A stretch of 64,000 nucleotides of DNA from Capnocytophaga leadbetteri (GTDB lineage: Bacteria; Bacteroidota; Bacteroidia; Flavobacteriales; Flavobacteriaceae): contig NZ_QBKG01000001.1 in assembly GCF_003054025.1 (NCBI RefSeq), positions 1 through 64,000 of the forward strand. The letters run 5' to 3'. Numbering within the stretch: position 1 is the first letter of the stretch; every line of letters starts with the position of its first letter. The notes under the pieces are model-generated. The model saw only the letters and a list, made by a program, of their open reading frames with translations. It searched no databases and was not told the DNA's origin. The position numbers and the translations under genes are program-made. Positions 32,610 through 41,048 of this stretch are shown piece after piece.

Positions 32610-33905
32610 TTAAGCCACATCAATATCGGTATTCACGTTCTTGCTACCTACTAATGCGTAGAACAATAGGTAAGCTATCGCAAGTACGATTACCCAGTAA
32701 CTTTGTATATAACCTACAGCATCGGCAGCCCAACCTTGTATAGCAGGTAGGATACCTCCACCACATACCATCACCATAAAGATACCCGAAGCAGCAGCCG
32801 TATATTTGCCCAAACCTTCAGTAGCAAGGTTAAAAATACCTCCCCACATCACCGAAGTACATAAGCCGCAAAGGATAAGGAACATAATGCTCATAGGCAC
32901 TTGTGCTAAACCGAATGATATATCAGCTTTGAATACAGGCATATTTACCATTTGTGTTTCAGGTATAAAGATAGCCAAGAGTACAAACACTAATCCTAAG
33001 AGCGATACGAATGAAAGCATTCCTTTGCTTGAGAATTTAGCGCCTAACGAACCACCGGTAAGACGACCGATAAACATCAAAAACCAATAAGTACCTACTA
33101 CCGAACCTGCGGTAGTGGTGTCGATGCCTAAACCGTTAGCTTCAGTGCTACCTGTCATAAATAGGTTGGCTATATTAGGTATACCTACTTCTATCCCTAC
33201 GTATAAGAAAATAGCGATAGCCCCTAATACAAAGTGACGGAAAGATAGCGGACTGTGGCTATTCTTCACCCCATTGGCAACAGCAGCCGCTGCGTGAGGC
33301 TCTGGAATGTTCATAGAGAACAATACGATAAACGCTAAGGCAAAAATACCCATTGCTAAGAATAAGGCAGGGTTAGCGTTGGCTATAGAAGTCTCTGAGC
33401 TGATAGTACCGATAAGGTAACCTACCAATACAGGCACGATAGTAGCCCCGATAGAGTTGATAGCCCCTCCGAACTGTAGCAATTGGTTACCGCGTTTGCC
33501 ACCACCACCAAGGGTGTTAAGCATAGGGTTTACCACCACGTTTAGCATACACATAGAGAAACCAGAGATAAAAGCACCGGTTAGGTATACCGCAAAGCTA
33601 CCTGCAGAGCCCGATAAGAAGGTAACACATACCCCTACGAAACCTACAGCAATAGCCGCTAAGGCAGTTTTCTTATAGCCGATGCGCTCTAACATTTTCC
33701 CAGCAGGGATACCCATAAAGGCATAGGCTATAAAGTTGGCTAAGTTCCCCAATTGCGATTCGAGGTTGCTAGCCATAAATTGGTTTTTAACAATTACCCC
33801 AAAAGGGTTTTGTAAGCCTGTTACGAATGAAATCATAAAGAATAGTGCGAACATCATCGCAATAGGCAATACGTAACTTTTGTTTTGTTGATCTTGGTGT
33901 TCCAT
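32610..33905 (-). CDS. FucP/GluP-type sugar:H+ symporter (MFS)
   Basis: A 431-residue permease with 12 spans. The FucP-branch segments FVTGLQNPFGVIVKNQF, GKMLERIGYKKTAL, LNVVVNPMLNTLGGGGKRGN and LQFGGAINSIGATIVPVLVG are all present. It imports a hexose such as glucose, galactose, mannose, N-acetylglucosamine or fucose together with protons. The isolated position gives no hint of which. It has its own -7 box and its own terminator. An octamer repeat lies in the 5' leader. Confidence 0.88.
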   Translation of the reverse strand: MEHQDQQNKSYVLPIAMMFALFFMISFVTGLQNPFGVIVKNQFMASNLESQLGNLANFIAYAFMGIPAGKMLERIGYKKTALAAIAVGFVGVCVTFLSGSAGSFAVYLTGAFISGFSMCMLNVVVNPMLNTLGGGGKRGNQLLQFGGAINSIGATIVPVLVGYLIGTISSETSIANANPALFLAMGIFALAFIVLFSMNIPEPHAAAAVANGVKNSHSPLSFRHFVLGAIAIFLYVGIEVGIPNIANLFMTGSTEANGLGIDTTTAGSVVGTYWFLMFIGRLTGGSLGAKFSSKGMLSFVSLLGLVFVLLAIFIPETQMVNMPVFKADISFGLAQVPMSIMFLILCGLCTSVMWGGIFNLATEGLGKYTAAASGIFMVMVCGGGILPAIQGWAADAVGYIQSYWVIVLAIAYLLFYALVGSKNVNTDIDVA

Positions 33906-33941
33906 TATTTTGATATTTTAGTTTTTATTTTTCTTTAAAAA

Positions 33942-33980
33942 GTAAATCGACAAATCGCCAAATCGGCAAATCGAAAATTC
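33942..33980. repeat. octamer repeat copy in the permease leader
   Basis: Units AAATCGAC, AAATCGCC, AAATCGGC, AAATCGAA: the CG-containing variant of the dispersed octamer family, here with clean 8-bp period. Confidence 0.75.
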
Positions 33981-33985
33981 GGGGG

Positions 33986-33993
33986 CAAAAATA
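33986..33993 (-). promoter_or_regulatory. -7 element of the sugar permease gene
   Basis: TATTTTTG followed by CCCCC on the - strand. No TTTG at 19-20 nt. Confidence 0.5.
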
Positions 33994-34033
33994 TATAAAC
34001 CTTTCCTAAAAAACAACAAAAACGAAAACTTTT

Positions 34034-35326
34034 TTAAGGTTTATTTATGAAATCTTTTACTTTACCCTTGATTTTCACCGGCGTTTGCTTCCTATCTATT
34101 TCGTATGCACCTATGCGCGAGGTGCGTACATATACCTCTTTGCCTCTTATTTCCGCTTCAATCTTGGCAGTTTTATGCTGATGTTTTAGCAGTGCATAGG
34201 GGTATCCTTGGTTAAAATTGCCCTTTAGCACTAGGGTCGCTCCCTCGCGTAGCACCGTCAGTTCGATGGGTTCGCCTGCTTTCTTTTGGGCGGTGTAGAG
34301 CATCGGTGCCATTGGCGAGCTGATACTGTCGCGCTCTAAAGCGATAAGCACATCGCCCTCTTTGGCGCCCAAACGCTTGGCAGTAACAGTATCATTCTTA
34401 AAACCTGCTATGCGCAAGCCCTTGCCTTTGTAAGTATAGTCGTATTTGATGCCCAAATCGGCTTTGTTGTTCTGTATGGTCACTTTGGGATAGAGAGTGT
34501 GCCAAGGGGCGCGCTCTTGCTCAAGGGCGAGCGATTTGAGGTTTAGCCACCCTATCCGATTGATTTTATTAATATTAGAAGTCTCCCATACTATATGGGT
34601 AAGGGGTTGGCGCGTGTGGTTTTTAATAAAATCGACTAATGCGGACTGTTCTTCGGGCAGGTAACCCAAAAAATGGTCGCCTATAGGGGTTTTGAAGGTA
34701 ATATTAGGATTTTCTTTCCGTAGGAAGTCGATAGAAGGGGTGATTTGCTCAAGCGGATAGAGGCTATCGCCGGTGGTATTGAGTACATACAGCGGTTTTT
34801 GATTCATATTGCAAGGGAAAATCTCCTCTTCGCCCAGCATACTGGCTACTTTTAGGCTGCCATTCATCGCGATAAAGCCTGCAAAGGGGTCAGGTTGCGT
34901 CATAGCGAAGTAATACACCCCCGAACCGCCATCAGAGAAGCCCGATAGGAAGATTTTGTTAGGGTCGATAGGGTACTGTTGTTTTACGGCAGTGATTTCG
35001 TCCATTACCATTTGTTGCCCTACGGCATCGAACCAAGTAGCGCCTTTTTGTCCGAAGCAGAAAAGCAGGTAACAATCGGCAGTCTCGGCTAAGGCTACTA
35101 AGGGCGATTTGCGCACATAGCCTTCGGGGTTAGCATTTACCTGAGGCGAGGATACGGCTCCGTGCAGAAACACCAATAAAGGTTTCGTTTTAGGGTTGGG
35201 GTTTGTAGGAGTATAAACCACATAGGGGCGCGATTGACCATCAGCGCAAAGCTGCTGAGACGTTTTAATCTCTTGTGCTTGCAGAGTAGTAACGCAAGCA
35301 AGTAAGAGCATCATACATTTGTTCAT
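34034..35326 (-). CDS. secreted alpha/beta hydrolase fused to a PDZ-like domain
   Basis: A 430-residue protein with a signal peptide (MNKCMMLLLACVTTLQAQ). An esterase-type alpha/beta hydrolase (about residues 30-240) has LLVFLHGAVSSP as the oxyanion loop and GFSDGGSG as the nucleophile elbow (Ser), plus a late GDHFLGY His region. A C-terminal PDZ-like domain follows (about 300-375): GLRIAGFKNDTVTAKRLGAK and GDVLIALERDSI. The hydrolase part resembles PHB-depolymerase/feruloyl-esterase-like enzymes. It probably acts on a surface or periplasmic ester substrate. Confidence 0.7.
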   Translation of the reverse strand: MNKCMMLLLACVTTLQAQEIKTSQQLCADGQSRPYVVYTPTNPNPKTKPLLVFLHGAVSSPQVNANPEGYVRKSPLVALAETADCYLLFCFGQKGATWFDAVGQQMVMDEITAVKQQYPIDPNKIFLSGFSDGGSGVYYFAMTQPDPFAGFIAMNGSLKVASMLGEEEIFPCNMNQKPLYVLNTTGDSLYPLEQITPSIDFLRKENPNITFKTPIGDHFLGYLPEEQSALVDFIKNHTRQPLTHIVWETSNINKINRIGWLNLKSLALEQERAPWHTLYPKVTIQNNKADLGIKYDYTYKGKGLRIAGFKNDTVTAKRLGAKEGDVLIALERDSISSPMAPMLYTAQKKAGEPIELTVLREGATLVLKGNFNQGYPYALLKHQHKTAKIEAEIRGKEVYVRTSRIGAYEIDRKQTPVKIKGKVKDFINKP

Positions 35327-35373
35327 AGTTTGTTAGCTAATTTTGATTATTTCTAATTTTGATTATTTTGCCG

Positions 35374-35381
35374 CAAAGATA
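35374..35381 (-). promoter_or_regulatory. -7 element of the hydrolase-PDZ gene
   Basis: TATCTTTG followed by CGGC on the - strand, 47 nt before the start codon. Confidence 0.5.
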
Positions 35382-35415
35382 TAAAATTATTTTTATCTAT
35401 TAATCACAAACGCTA

Positions 35416-35471
35416 CATTTGCCTCCCAGCCTTCTCAATCCTCCCAGCCCTCTCAGCCCTCCCAGCCTTCC
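35416..35471. repeat. C-rich tandem repeat, about 18-bp period
   Basis: CTCCCAGCC recurs three times with CTCTCAGCC or CTTCTCAATC between. It is strongly strand-biased (C and T on the + strand). The rest of the gap to 35739 holds a GAACAATACAGG motif (35499-35510), AT-rich DNA with one TGTTGATAA, and the promoter below. Confidence 0.7.
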
Positions 35472-35610
35472 CATATTAAAAAAAATCACACACTATAGGA
35501 ACAATACAGGATGAGCGAAGGAAGAGCGAACAAAAAACGAAAAATCATTAAATTAACAACCCCTGTTGATAACTTGTTAATATGCTGTTAATTTTTATTG
35601 ATAACTATTG

Positions 35611-35641
35611 ATTGCTATTTCAAAATTTATTTGTACCTTTG
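35611..35641 (+). promoter_or_regulatory. promoter of the 67-residue protein and rfbD
   Basis: ATTG at 35611-35614, 19-nt spacer, TACCTTTG at 35634-35641. The leader that follows contains an octamer repeat. Confidence 0.65.
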
Positions 35642-35668
35642 CCACCGGAAAATGAGACAATTAGATGC

Positions 35669-35712
35669 TTTGCCAATCGGTAAATCGACTAATTGGCAAA
35701 TTGACTAAATTA
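35669..35712. repeat. octamer repeat copy in the 5' leader
   Basis: Units TTTGCCAATC, GGTAAATC, GACTAATT, GGCAAATT, GACTAAAT. It mixes the AAATCG and AAATTG variants. Confidence 0.65.
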
Positions 35713-35739
35713 TAGTAATCGTTTAATAAGTTAAGTATT

Positions 35740-35943
35740 ATGGAAGAATTTGTAAAAGTAGTAGAGCAAATCCTTTATATGGAGAACTTTAATACAGAAG
35801 TAACTCCTGATTTGAAACAAAAATTTGCACAATTGTATGCCTCTTATGCTGCTGGTGTACCTGAAAAATACAAAGGCGATGTAGCGCGTTTGGCTAACAA
35901 GTATGCCGCTGTAGGCGCTAACGCTTTTAGTTTCAGTTATTAA
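35740..35943 (+). CDS. small conserved-looking protein of unknown function
   Basis: A 67-residue protein starting MEEFVKVVEQILYMENFNTE and ending YAAVGANAFSFSY. It is mostly helical with no cysteine, signal or membrane span. It has a clear promoter, and its codon use is like that of its neighbours, so it is probably real. It lies 20 nt before rfbD. I do not recognise the family. Confidence 0.6.
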   Translation: MEEFVKVVEQILYMENFNTEVTPDLKQKFAQLYASYAAGVPEKYKGDVARLANKYAAVGANAFSFSY

Positions 35944-35963
35944 TCCGTTAGCCCCTATTACTG

Positions 35964-36803
35964 ATGCACGTATTAGTAACAGGAGCTAACGGTCAGTTAG
36001 GCTCCGAAATAAGAGCTAACGCCGACCGCAAAGCACGCTATTTTTTCACCGATGCAGACGTTCTCGATATTACCCAAATAGACGAGATACGCTCTTTTGT
36101 ACACCAAAACCACATCGGACTGATAGTGAATTGTGCCGCTTACACCAATGTAGACAAAGCTGAAGACGATACGGCTGTGGCTGAAAGCATCAACCACACG
36201 GCTGTAGCCCATCTGGCGACCGTATGCGCTGAGGTTTCTATTCCTCTTATTCATATCTCCACCGACTATGTGTTCGGAGGCAATGGCAATACGCCCTATA
36301 CCGAAGCCGATAACACTTGTCCGTTGGGGGTATATGGTCGTACCAAATTAGCAGGAGAGCAGGCTATACAGCAAGCTGGTATTGAGCATCTTATCATACG
36401 CACTGCGTGGTTGTACTCGTTGCAGTTCGGTCATAATTTTGTAAAAACCATACAGCGACTCAGCCGCGAGCGCAACGAGCTAAAGGTGGTATTCGACCAA
36501 GTAGGCTCGCCCACCAATGCTGCTGACTTAGCCGCTTTTGTCGTGTATGTTATCGAAAACGCCTTGTACAAAGGCAAGCGCGAGGTGTATCATTTTTCTA
36601 ACGAAGGGGTCTGCTCTTGGTATGATTTCGCTACCGAAATTGTAGCCCAAGCAGGCAATGCTTGCAAGGTACTGCCTTGTCGCTCGAGTGAATTCCCTAG
36701 CAAAGTAACGCGTCCTCCTTATTCAGTCCTCGACAAAGCCAAGCTCAAAACCGACTTTGCCTATGAGGTAAGACACTGGAGAGAGGCGCTCATTAATTCT
36801 TAA
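35964..36803 (+). CDS. rfbD: dTDP-4-dehydrorhamnose reductase
   Basis: A 279-residue short-chain dehydrogenase-fold reductase. The NADPH motif TGANGQLG is at residues 7-14, followed by NCAAYTNVDKAEDD, HISTDYVFGG and the catalytic YGRTK. It makes dTDP-L-rhamnose for surface polysaccharide. The other rml genes are not in the window. It is followed at 3 nt by the antitoxin gene, an unusual pairing that probably reflects insertion of the toxin-antitoxin pair. Confidence 0.93.
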   Translation: MHVLVTGANGQLGSEIRANADRKARYFFTDADVLDITQIDEIRSFVHQNHIGLIVNCAAYTNVDKAEDDTAVAESINHTAVAHLATVCAEVSIPLIHISTDYVFGGNGNTPYTEADNTCPLGVYGRTKLAGEQAIQQAGIEHLIIRTAWLYSLQFGHNFVKTIQRLSRERNELKVVFDQVGSPTNAADLAAFVVYVIENALYKGKREVYHFSNEGVCSWYDFATEIVAQAGNACKVLPCRSSEFPSKVTRPPYSVLDKAKLKTDFAYEVRHWREALINS

Positions 36804-36806
36804 TAT

Positions 36807-37073
36807 ATGAATACAACTGTCCTTAAAGTAGATAATAATAGTGAGTTTGCGCAATCTTTTTTAGAGTTTGTGCAGACTTTGCCGTATGTAAAAATAGAGT
36901 TGCCTAAAGTTGCTAAACGCACAAAAAAAGAGGAAATGGCAACAGAACCCTTAGAAGAAGATGAAGACGGTATCCCTATTGCACACCGCGATTTTATAAT
37001 GCAATTATCCAAAGAAACGAATAGGAATATAGCTAAACGTTTGAGCGAAAAGTTTGAATTATCATACCTATGA
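36807..37073 (+). CDS. antitoxin of a PIN-domain toxin pair
   Basis: An 88-residue protein starting MNTTVLKVDNNSEFAQSFLE, with an acidic middle (EPLEEDEDGIPI) and a helical end (SKETNRNIAKRLSEKFELSY). The disordered acidic segment suits toxin wrapping. Its stop overlaps the toxin start by 4 nt (ATGA). It starts 3 nt after rfbD. The family is a Bacteroidetes-type VapB-like antitoxin by context. Confidence 0.7.
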   Translation: MNTTVLKVDNNSEFAQSFLEFVQTLPYVKIELPKVAKRTKKEEMATEPLEEDEDGIPIAHRDFIMQLSKETNRNIAKRLSEKFELSYL

Positions 37074-37519
37074 TAGTAATTGCTGATAGTAATATATTTT
37101 ATAGCGCTCTGATTAGTCCTCAGGGTATTACAGCTTCTATCTTAAGAGAAAGGAAAAAGATACAATTTATTGTGCCCGATTATCTCATCAGTGAAGTGAA
37201 TGAGCATCTGCCTAATATAGAGGCTTACTTAGGGAATAAGAAAACTATTAAACAATTGCGAACTGAGTTTAAGAAACTGTTAGAAGGGATAACTATTATT
37301 AGCTTAGATAATTTAGCAAAAGAAAATCTTGTAAAAGCACAAGATATAGTAGAAGGAGTAGATGAAGATGATTACCCTTTCATAGCTTTGTATTTACAGA
37401 TTAAACACAAGATTTGGAGTGGAGATAAAGAACTAAAAAAGGGACTGACAGCTAAAGGATATGGGCATTTCTTTGTCAGTACTGAAGAATTAAAAAATAA
37501 ACTTTATAAAAAAACATAA
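37070..37519 (+). CDS. PIN-domain toxin (VapC-like RNase)
   Basis: A 149-residue PIN domain. The acidic metal residues are Asp6 in IADSNIFYSAL, Glu42 in YLISEVNEHL, the DEDD run at 98-101 and Asp119 in WSGDKELKKGL. PIN toxins cut tRNA or rRNA. It is coupled by overlap to the antitoxin upstream and ends 4 nt before lemA. Confidence 0.82.
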   Translation: MIVIADSNIFYSALISPQGITASILRERKKIQFIVPDYLISEVNEHLPNIEAYLGNKKTIKQLRTEFKKLLEGITIISLDNLAKENLVKAQDIVEGVDEDDYPFIALYLQIKHKIWSGDKELKKGLTAKGYGHFFVSTEELKNKLYKKT

Positions 37520-37523
37520 AAAT

Positions 37524-38090
37524 ATGACAGCACTTATTATTGTTATCGCTCTTATAGTAATAGTGGTAGTTTGGTACATCAGCACCAACAACCGCTTAGT
37601 GGCTTTAGCTAATAACAGAGAAAACGCTTTTGCTGATATAGATGTGCAGCTAAAGCAACGCTACGACCTTATCCCTCAGTTGGTTGCTGCCGTAAAAGGC
37701 TATATGGACCACGAAGCAGAGGTACTTACCCGCGTGACCCAAGCGCGCAGCCGAGCTATTAGTGCGACCGACATCAATAGCAAAATAGCTGCTGAAAAAG
37801 AATTGTCATCGGCTATGGGGGCTTTCAACATACAAGTAGAAGCCTATCCCGACCTGAAAGCTAACACCAACTTTATGCACTTGCAGCAAGAGATAGCCGA
37901 CATCGAAAACAAATTGGCTTCTGTACGCCGTTATTTCAATTCTACTACCAAAGAACTCAACACTGCCATTCAGTCGATACCTACTAATATAGTAGCAGGT
38001 TTCAAACAGATGACCGTTCAGCCTTTCTTTGATTTAGGTACCGAACAGCGTCAGCAGCTCGATAAAGCACCAGAAATTTCGTTCAAATAA
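37524..38090 (+). CDS. lemA: LemA family protein
   Basis: A 188-residue protein with one N-terminal membrane span and a long helical domain: NNRLVALANNRENAFADIDV, QLKQRYDLIPQLVAAVKGYM and SVRRYFNSTTKELNTAIQSI. This is the LemA four-helix bundle. It is followed at 14 nt by an htpX-like protease gene, the pairing usually seen for this family and linked to envelope quality control. Confidence 0.92.
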   Translation: MTALIIVIALIVIVVVWYISTNNRLVALANNRENAFADIDVQLKQRYDLIPQLVAAVKGYMDHEAEVLTRVTQARSRAISATDINSKIAAEKELSSAMGAFNIQVEAYPDLKANTNFMHLQQEIADIENKLASVRRYFNSTTKELNTAIQSIPTNIVAGFKQMTVQPFFDLGTEQRQQLDKAPEISFK

Positions 38091-38104
38091 ATAGCGAAGC
38101 CTTT

Positions 38105-39025
38105 ATGAAGTATCGTGGCATCCAACAGCAAATTGCCCTCAACAATACAAAGTCAATCTTGTATTTGTTAGCGTTCCCTCTACTGTTGTTAGCGGGCACC
38201 TATGTAGTGCTGTGGTTTATCACTCTAAAAGACTTCGACCGGGCAAATGCCGAATTTATTTCGGTAGCCCCTCTTGTTGTGGTAGGAGTAGCGATATGGT
38301 TTGTTATTTCGTATTTCTTCAATACGCAAATGATACAAGCCGCTACCCACTCTCAGCCCTTACAGCGGCGCGACAATATGCGGGTGTACAACCTTACCGA
38401 AAACTTGTGTATGAGCGTCGGGATGACGATGCCTAAGCTCTACATTATCGAAACAGACGCACTCAACGCCTTTGCTTCGGGTATCAATCAGCAAACGTAT
38501 GCCGTTACTCTTACCAGAGGTATTATCAACCGACTTACTGATGAAGAGCTCGAAGGGGTGATAGCCCACGAGCTTACCCATATTCGCAACCGCGATGTGC
38601 GCTTGCTTATCGTTACTATTGTGTTTGTGGGTATCTTTGCCGCTATTGCCGATATAGCTTTCCGCAGTGTTATCAACTCCTCATTTTCTTCGTCGAGAAG
38701 AAAAGACGACAAAGGTGGCGGCGCCCTTATAATGGTGGTAGTAATTATTGTGGCAGCTGTTGTTTATTTCTTGTCGATACTCTTCAAGTTGGCACTTTCA
38801 CGCAGCAGGGAGTATATGGCCGATGCAGGAGCTGTAGAGATGACCCATAACTCATTGGCATTAGCCAGTGCCCTACGGAAGATTTCAGGGCACTCTACCC
38901 TTGAGGAGGTACAGAATGACGAGGTAAAAGAGCTCTTTATTGATTATAAAGCTGAGGGTTTCTTTGCCCTCTTTGCTACCCACCCGCCTATAGAAAAGCG
39001 TATAAAAGTATTAGAACAATATTAA
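38105..39025 (+). CDS. htpX: HtpX-like M48 membrane metalloprotease
   Basis: A 306-residue zinc protease with two N-terminal spans, the HELTH motif (residues 155-159) and two later spans flanking a glycine-rich loop. The third zinc ligand is in SREYMADAGAVEM, and ATHPPIEKRI ends the protein. It would degrade damaged membrane proteins. It is transcribed with lemA. Confidence 0.9.
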   Translation: MKYRGIQQQIALNNTKSILYLLAFPLLLLAGTYVVLWFITLKDFDRANAEFISVAPLVVVGVAIWFVISYFFNTQMIQAATHSQPLQRRDNMRVYNLTENLCMSVGMTMPKLYIIETDALNAFASGINQQTYAVTLTRGIINRLTDEELEGVIAHELTHIRNRDVRLLIVTIVFVGIFAAIADIAFRSVINSSFSSSRRKDDKGGGALIMVVVIIVAAVVYFLSILFKLALSRSREYMADAGAVEMTHNSLALASALRKISGHSTLEEVQNDEVKELFIDYKAEGFFALFATHPPIEKRIKVLEQY

Positions 39026-39116
39026 GAATTAGTACTTAGGGGGTTATAGTTAGGTATTGATAATCAATCTATTGAGAATAAATAGAAAAAAAATAATAAA
39101 AAAAACTACTAAAAAT

Positions 39117-39147
39117 TTTGGTAGTTAAAAAAAAGGTTATACTTTTG
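39117..39147 (+). promoter_or_regulatory. promoter of the tRNA-tuf cluster
   Basis: TTTG at 39117-39120, 19-nt spacer, TACTTTTG at 39140-39147. Full consensus match, as expected for stable RNA genes. Confidence 0.85.
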
Positions 39148-39172
39148 CACTCTGTAACAAAGGTACTATACC

Positions 39173-39246
39173 GCCGGCATAGCTCAGTTGGCCAGAGCAC
39201 GTGATTTGTAATCTCGGGGTCGTGGGTTCGAATCCCTCTGCCGGCT
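39173..39246 (+). tRNA. tRNA-Thr (TGT)
   Basis: 74 nt. Acceptor GCCGGCA / TGCCGGC, D arm GCTC...GAGC, anticodon loop TTTGTAA, T loop TTCGAAT. The anticodon stem has one T-T mismatch. First of four tRNAs before tuf. Confidence 0.95.
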
Positions 39247-39289
39247 CAAGAAAAGTTCATTATTTAATAGGTTTAAAAATGTTAATTGA

Positions 39290-39371
39290 GGGGAGATACT
39301 CAAGCGGCCAACGAGGGCAGACTGTAAATCTGCTGGTTATACCTTCACAGGTTCGAATCCTGTTCTCCCCA
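39290..39371 (+). tRNA. tRNA-Tyr (GTA)
   Basis: 82 nt with a long variable arm. Acceptor GGGGAGA / TCTCCCC, anticodon GTA in CTGTAAA, T loop TTCGAAT. Confidence 0.95.
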
Positions 39372-39390
39372 CTATTTTTTCATATGTATT

Positions 39391-39463
39391 GCGGGAGTAG
39401 CTCAGTTGGTAGAGCGTCAGCCTTCCAAGCTGAATGTCGCGAGTTCGAACCTCGTCTCCCGCT
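39391..39463 (+). tRNA. tRNA-Gly (TCC)
   Basis: 73 nt. Acceptor GCGGGAG / CTCCCGC, anticodon TCC in CTTCCAA, T loop TTCGAAC. Confidence 0.95.
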
Positions 39464-39476
39464 CTTTTTTTGTTTT

Positions 39477-39548
<72 letters not shown>

Positions 39549-39553
39549 CATTT

Positions 39554-39561
39554 TACCTTTG
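39554..39561 (+). promoter_or_regulatory. -7-like element before tuf
   Basis: TACCTTTG, 51 nt before the tuf ATG. No clear -33. It may add to transcription coming from the tRNA promoter. Confidence 0.4.
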
Positions 39562-39612
39562 TACACACATCAAACACTCATTTATATAACTAAGATTTAA
39601 AATTTATTTAAA

Positions 39613-40800
39613 ATGGCAAAAGAAACATTTGATCGTTCAAAACCCCACTTGAATATTGGTACTATTGGACACGTGGATCACGGTAAAACAACTTTAACAG
39701 CTGCTATTACCAAAGTTTTAGCTGATGCTGGTCTTTCAGAAGTTCGTAGCTTCGATTCAATCGATAACGCTCCAGAAGAAAAAGAACGTGGTATTACCAT
39801 CAATACTTCACACGTAGAGTACCAAACTGCTACTCGTCACTACGCACACGTAGACTGTCCTGGTCACGCCGACTATGTAAAGAATATGATTACTGGTGCT
39901 GCGCAAATGGACGGTGCAATCCTTGTGGTTGCTGCAACTGACGGGCCTATGCCTCAAACTCGTGAGCACATCCTTCTAGGTCGCCAAGTTGGTATTCCTC
40001 GTATCGTTGTGTTTATGAACAAAGTGGATATGGTTGATGACCCAGAGCTTTTAGAGCTTGTAGAACTTGAAATGCGCGAACTATTGAGCTCATATCAATA
40101 TGACGGAGATAACACTCCTATCGTACAAGGTTCAGCTCTTGGTGCTCTTAACGGCGAAAAGAAATGGGTTGATACTGTTCTTGCCCTTATGGACGCTGTA
40201 GATAACTATATCGAACTTCCTACTCGTGATATCGATAAACCATTCTTGATGCCTATCGAAGACGTGTTTACTATCACTGGTCGTGGTACTGTAGCAACAG
40301 GACGTATCGAAACTGGGGTAGCTAAAACAGGTGAGGCTGTAGAAATCATCGGTATGGGTGCTGAAAAATTAACCTCTACTATTACTGGGGTTGAAATGTT
40401 CCGCAAAATCCTTGACCGTGGTGAAGCTGGTGACAACGTAGGTCTACTACTTCGTGGTATCGACAAAAAAGATATCAAACGTGGTATGGTAATCTGCAAA
40501 CCAGGATCTGTTACTCCACACGCTAAATTCAAAGCTGAGGTGTATATCCTTTCTAAAGAAGAAGGTGGACGTCACACTCCATTCCACAACAACTATCGTC
40601 CTCAATTCTACGTACGTACCACTGACGTAACAGGTACTATCCACCTACAACCAGGTGTAGAAATGGTTATGCCAGGTGATAACGTAACTATTGAAGTAGA
40701 ATTGTTACAACCAATCGCATTGAACGTAGGTCTTCGTTTCGCTATCCGCGAAGGTGGTCGTACCGTAGGTGCTGGTCAGGTAACTGAAATTCTTGACTAA
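39613..40800 (+). CDS. tuf: elongation factor Tu
   Basis: A 395-residue GTPase that delivers aminoacyl-tRNA to the ribosome. The GTP motifs are [18 protein letters not shown] and NKVDM; RGITI lies in switch I. All three domains are present. The codon use is biased, as expected for an abundant protein. It follows the Thr-Tyr-Gly-Thr tRNA set and precedes tRNA-Trp, the classic Bacteroidetes order, with a strong terminator between tuf and tRNA-Trp. Confidence 0.99.
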   Translation: MAKETFDRSKPHLNIGTIGHVDHGKTTLTAAITKVLADAGLSEVRSFDSIDNAPEEKERGITINTSHVEYQTATRHYAHVDCPGHADYVKNMITGAAQMDGAILVVAATDGPMPQTREHILLGRQVGIPRIVVFMNKVDMVDDPELLELVELEMRELLSSYQYDGDNTPIVQGSALGALNGEKKWVDTVLALMDAVDNYIELPTRDIDKPFLMPIEDVFTITGRGTVATGRIETGVAKTGEAVEIIGMGAEKLTSTITGVEMFRKILDRGEAGDNVGLLLRGIDKKDIKRGMVICKPGSVTPHAKFKAEVYILSKEEGGRHTPFHNNYRPQFYVRTTDVTGTIHLQPGVEMVMPGDNVTIEVELLQPIALNVGLRFAIREGGRTVGAGQVTEILD

Positions 40801-40826
40801 TTAAGTTAATAAATAGATTAAACATT

Positions 40827-40863
40827 AAAAAGTTTTGAGAGGCTTCTCTCTCAAAACTTTTTT
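40827..40863 (+). terminator. intrinsic terminator of tuf
   Basis: A 15-bp perfect stem AAAAAGTTTTGAGAG / CTCTCAAAACTTTTT with loop GCTTCT. The T-run is part of the 3' arm and runs to 40863. Confidence 0.88.
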
Positions 40864-40869
40864 AAAAAT

Positions 40870-40940
40870 ACGGGTGTAGTTCAAGGGTAGAATAGCGGTC
40901 TCCAAAACCGTTGATGGGGGTTCGAATCCCTCCACCCGTG
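40870..40940 (+). tRNA. tRNA-Trp (CCA)
   Basis: 71 nt. Acceptor ACGGGTG / CACCCGT, anticodon CCA in CTCCAAA, T loop TTCGAAT. Readthrough of the tuf terminator would be needed to transcribe it from upstream. Confidence 0.94.
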
Positions 40941-40943
40941 CTG

Positions 40944-40983
40944 AAAACTTTGCTAAGGAAATTCTTTAGCAAAGTTTTTTTTT
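40944..40983 (+). terminator. intrinsic terminator after tRNA-Trp
   Basis: A 13-bp stem AAAACTTTGCTAA / TTAGCAAAGTTTT is followed by more T (nine in the run). In most Bacteroidetes secE follows tRNA-Trp here; in this genome the unit ends. Confidence 0.85.
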
Positions 40984-41012
40984 GCTTTTTAGAAAAATAT
41001 ATTGTAACTTTG
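40981..41012 (+). promoter_or_regulatory. promoter of the coiled-coil gene
   Basis: TTTG at 40981-40984, 20-nt spacer, TAACTTTG at 41005-41012. The -33 lies at the end of the preceding terminator. Confidence 0.75.
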
Positions 41013-41048
41013 CGGAGCAATTTGATGATTATAAAGTTTTGAATTGAA

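Noticed and set aside
35416-35471. Possible CRISPR array in the C-rich repeat
   Set aside because: Units are about 18 bp with no unique spacers and there are no cas genes in the window.
35561-35610. Cluster of TGTTGATAA / TTGTTAAT words resembling DnaA boxes, possible origin
   Set aside because: The words are degenerate, there is no dnaA or gidA/parA context and no AT-rich unwinding tract in the right place. AT-rich intergenic DNA gives such words often.
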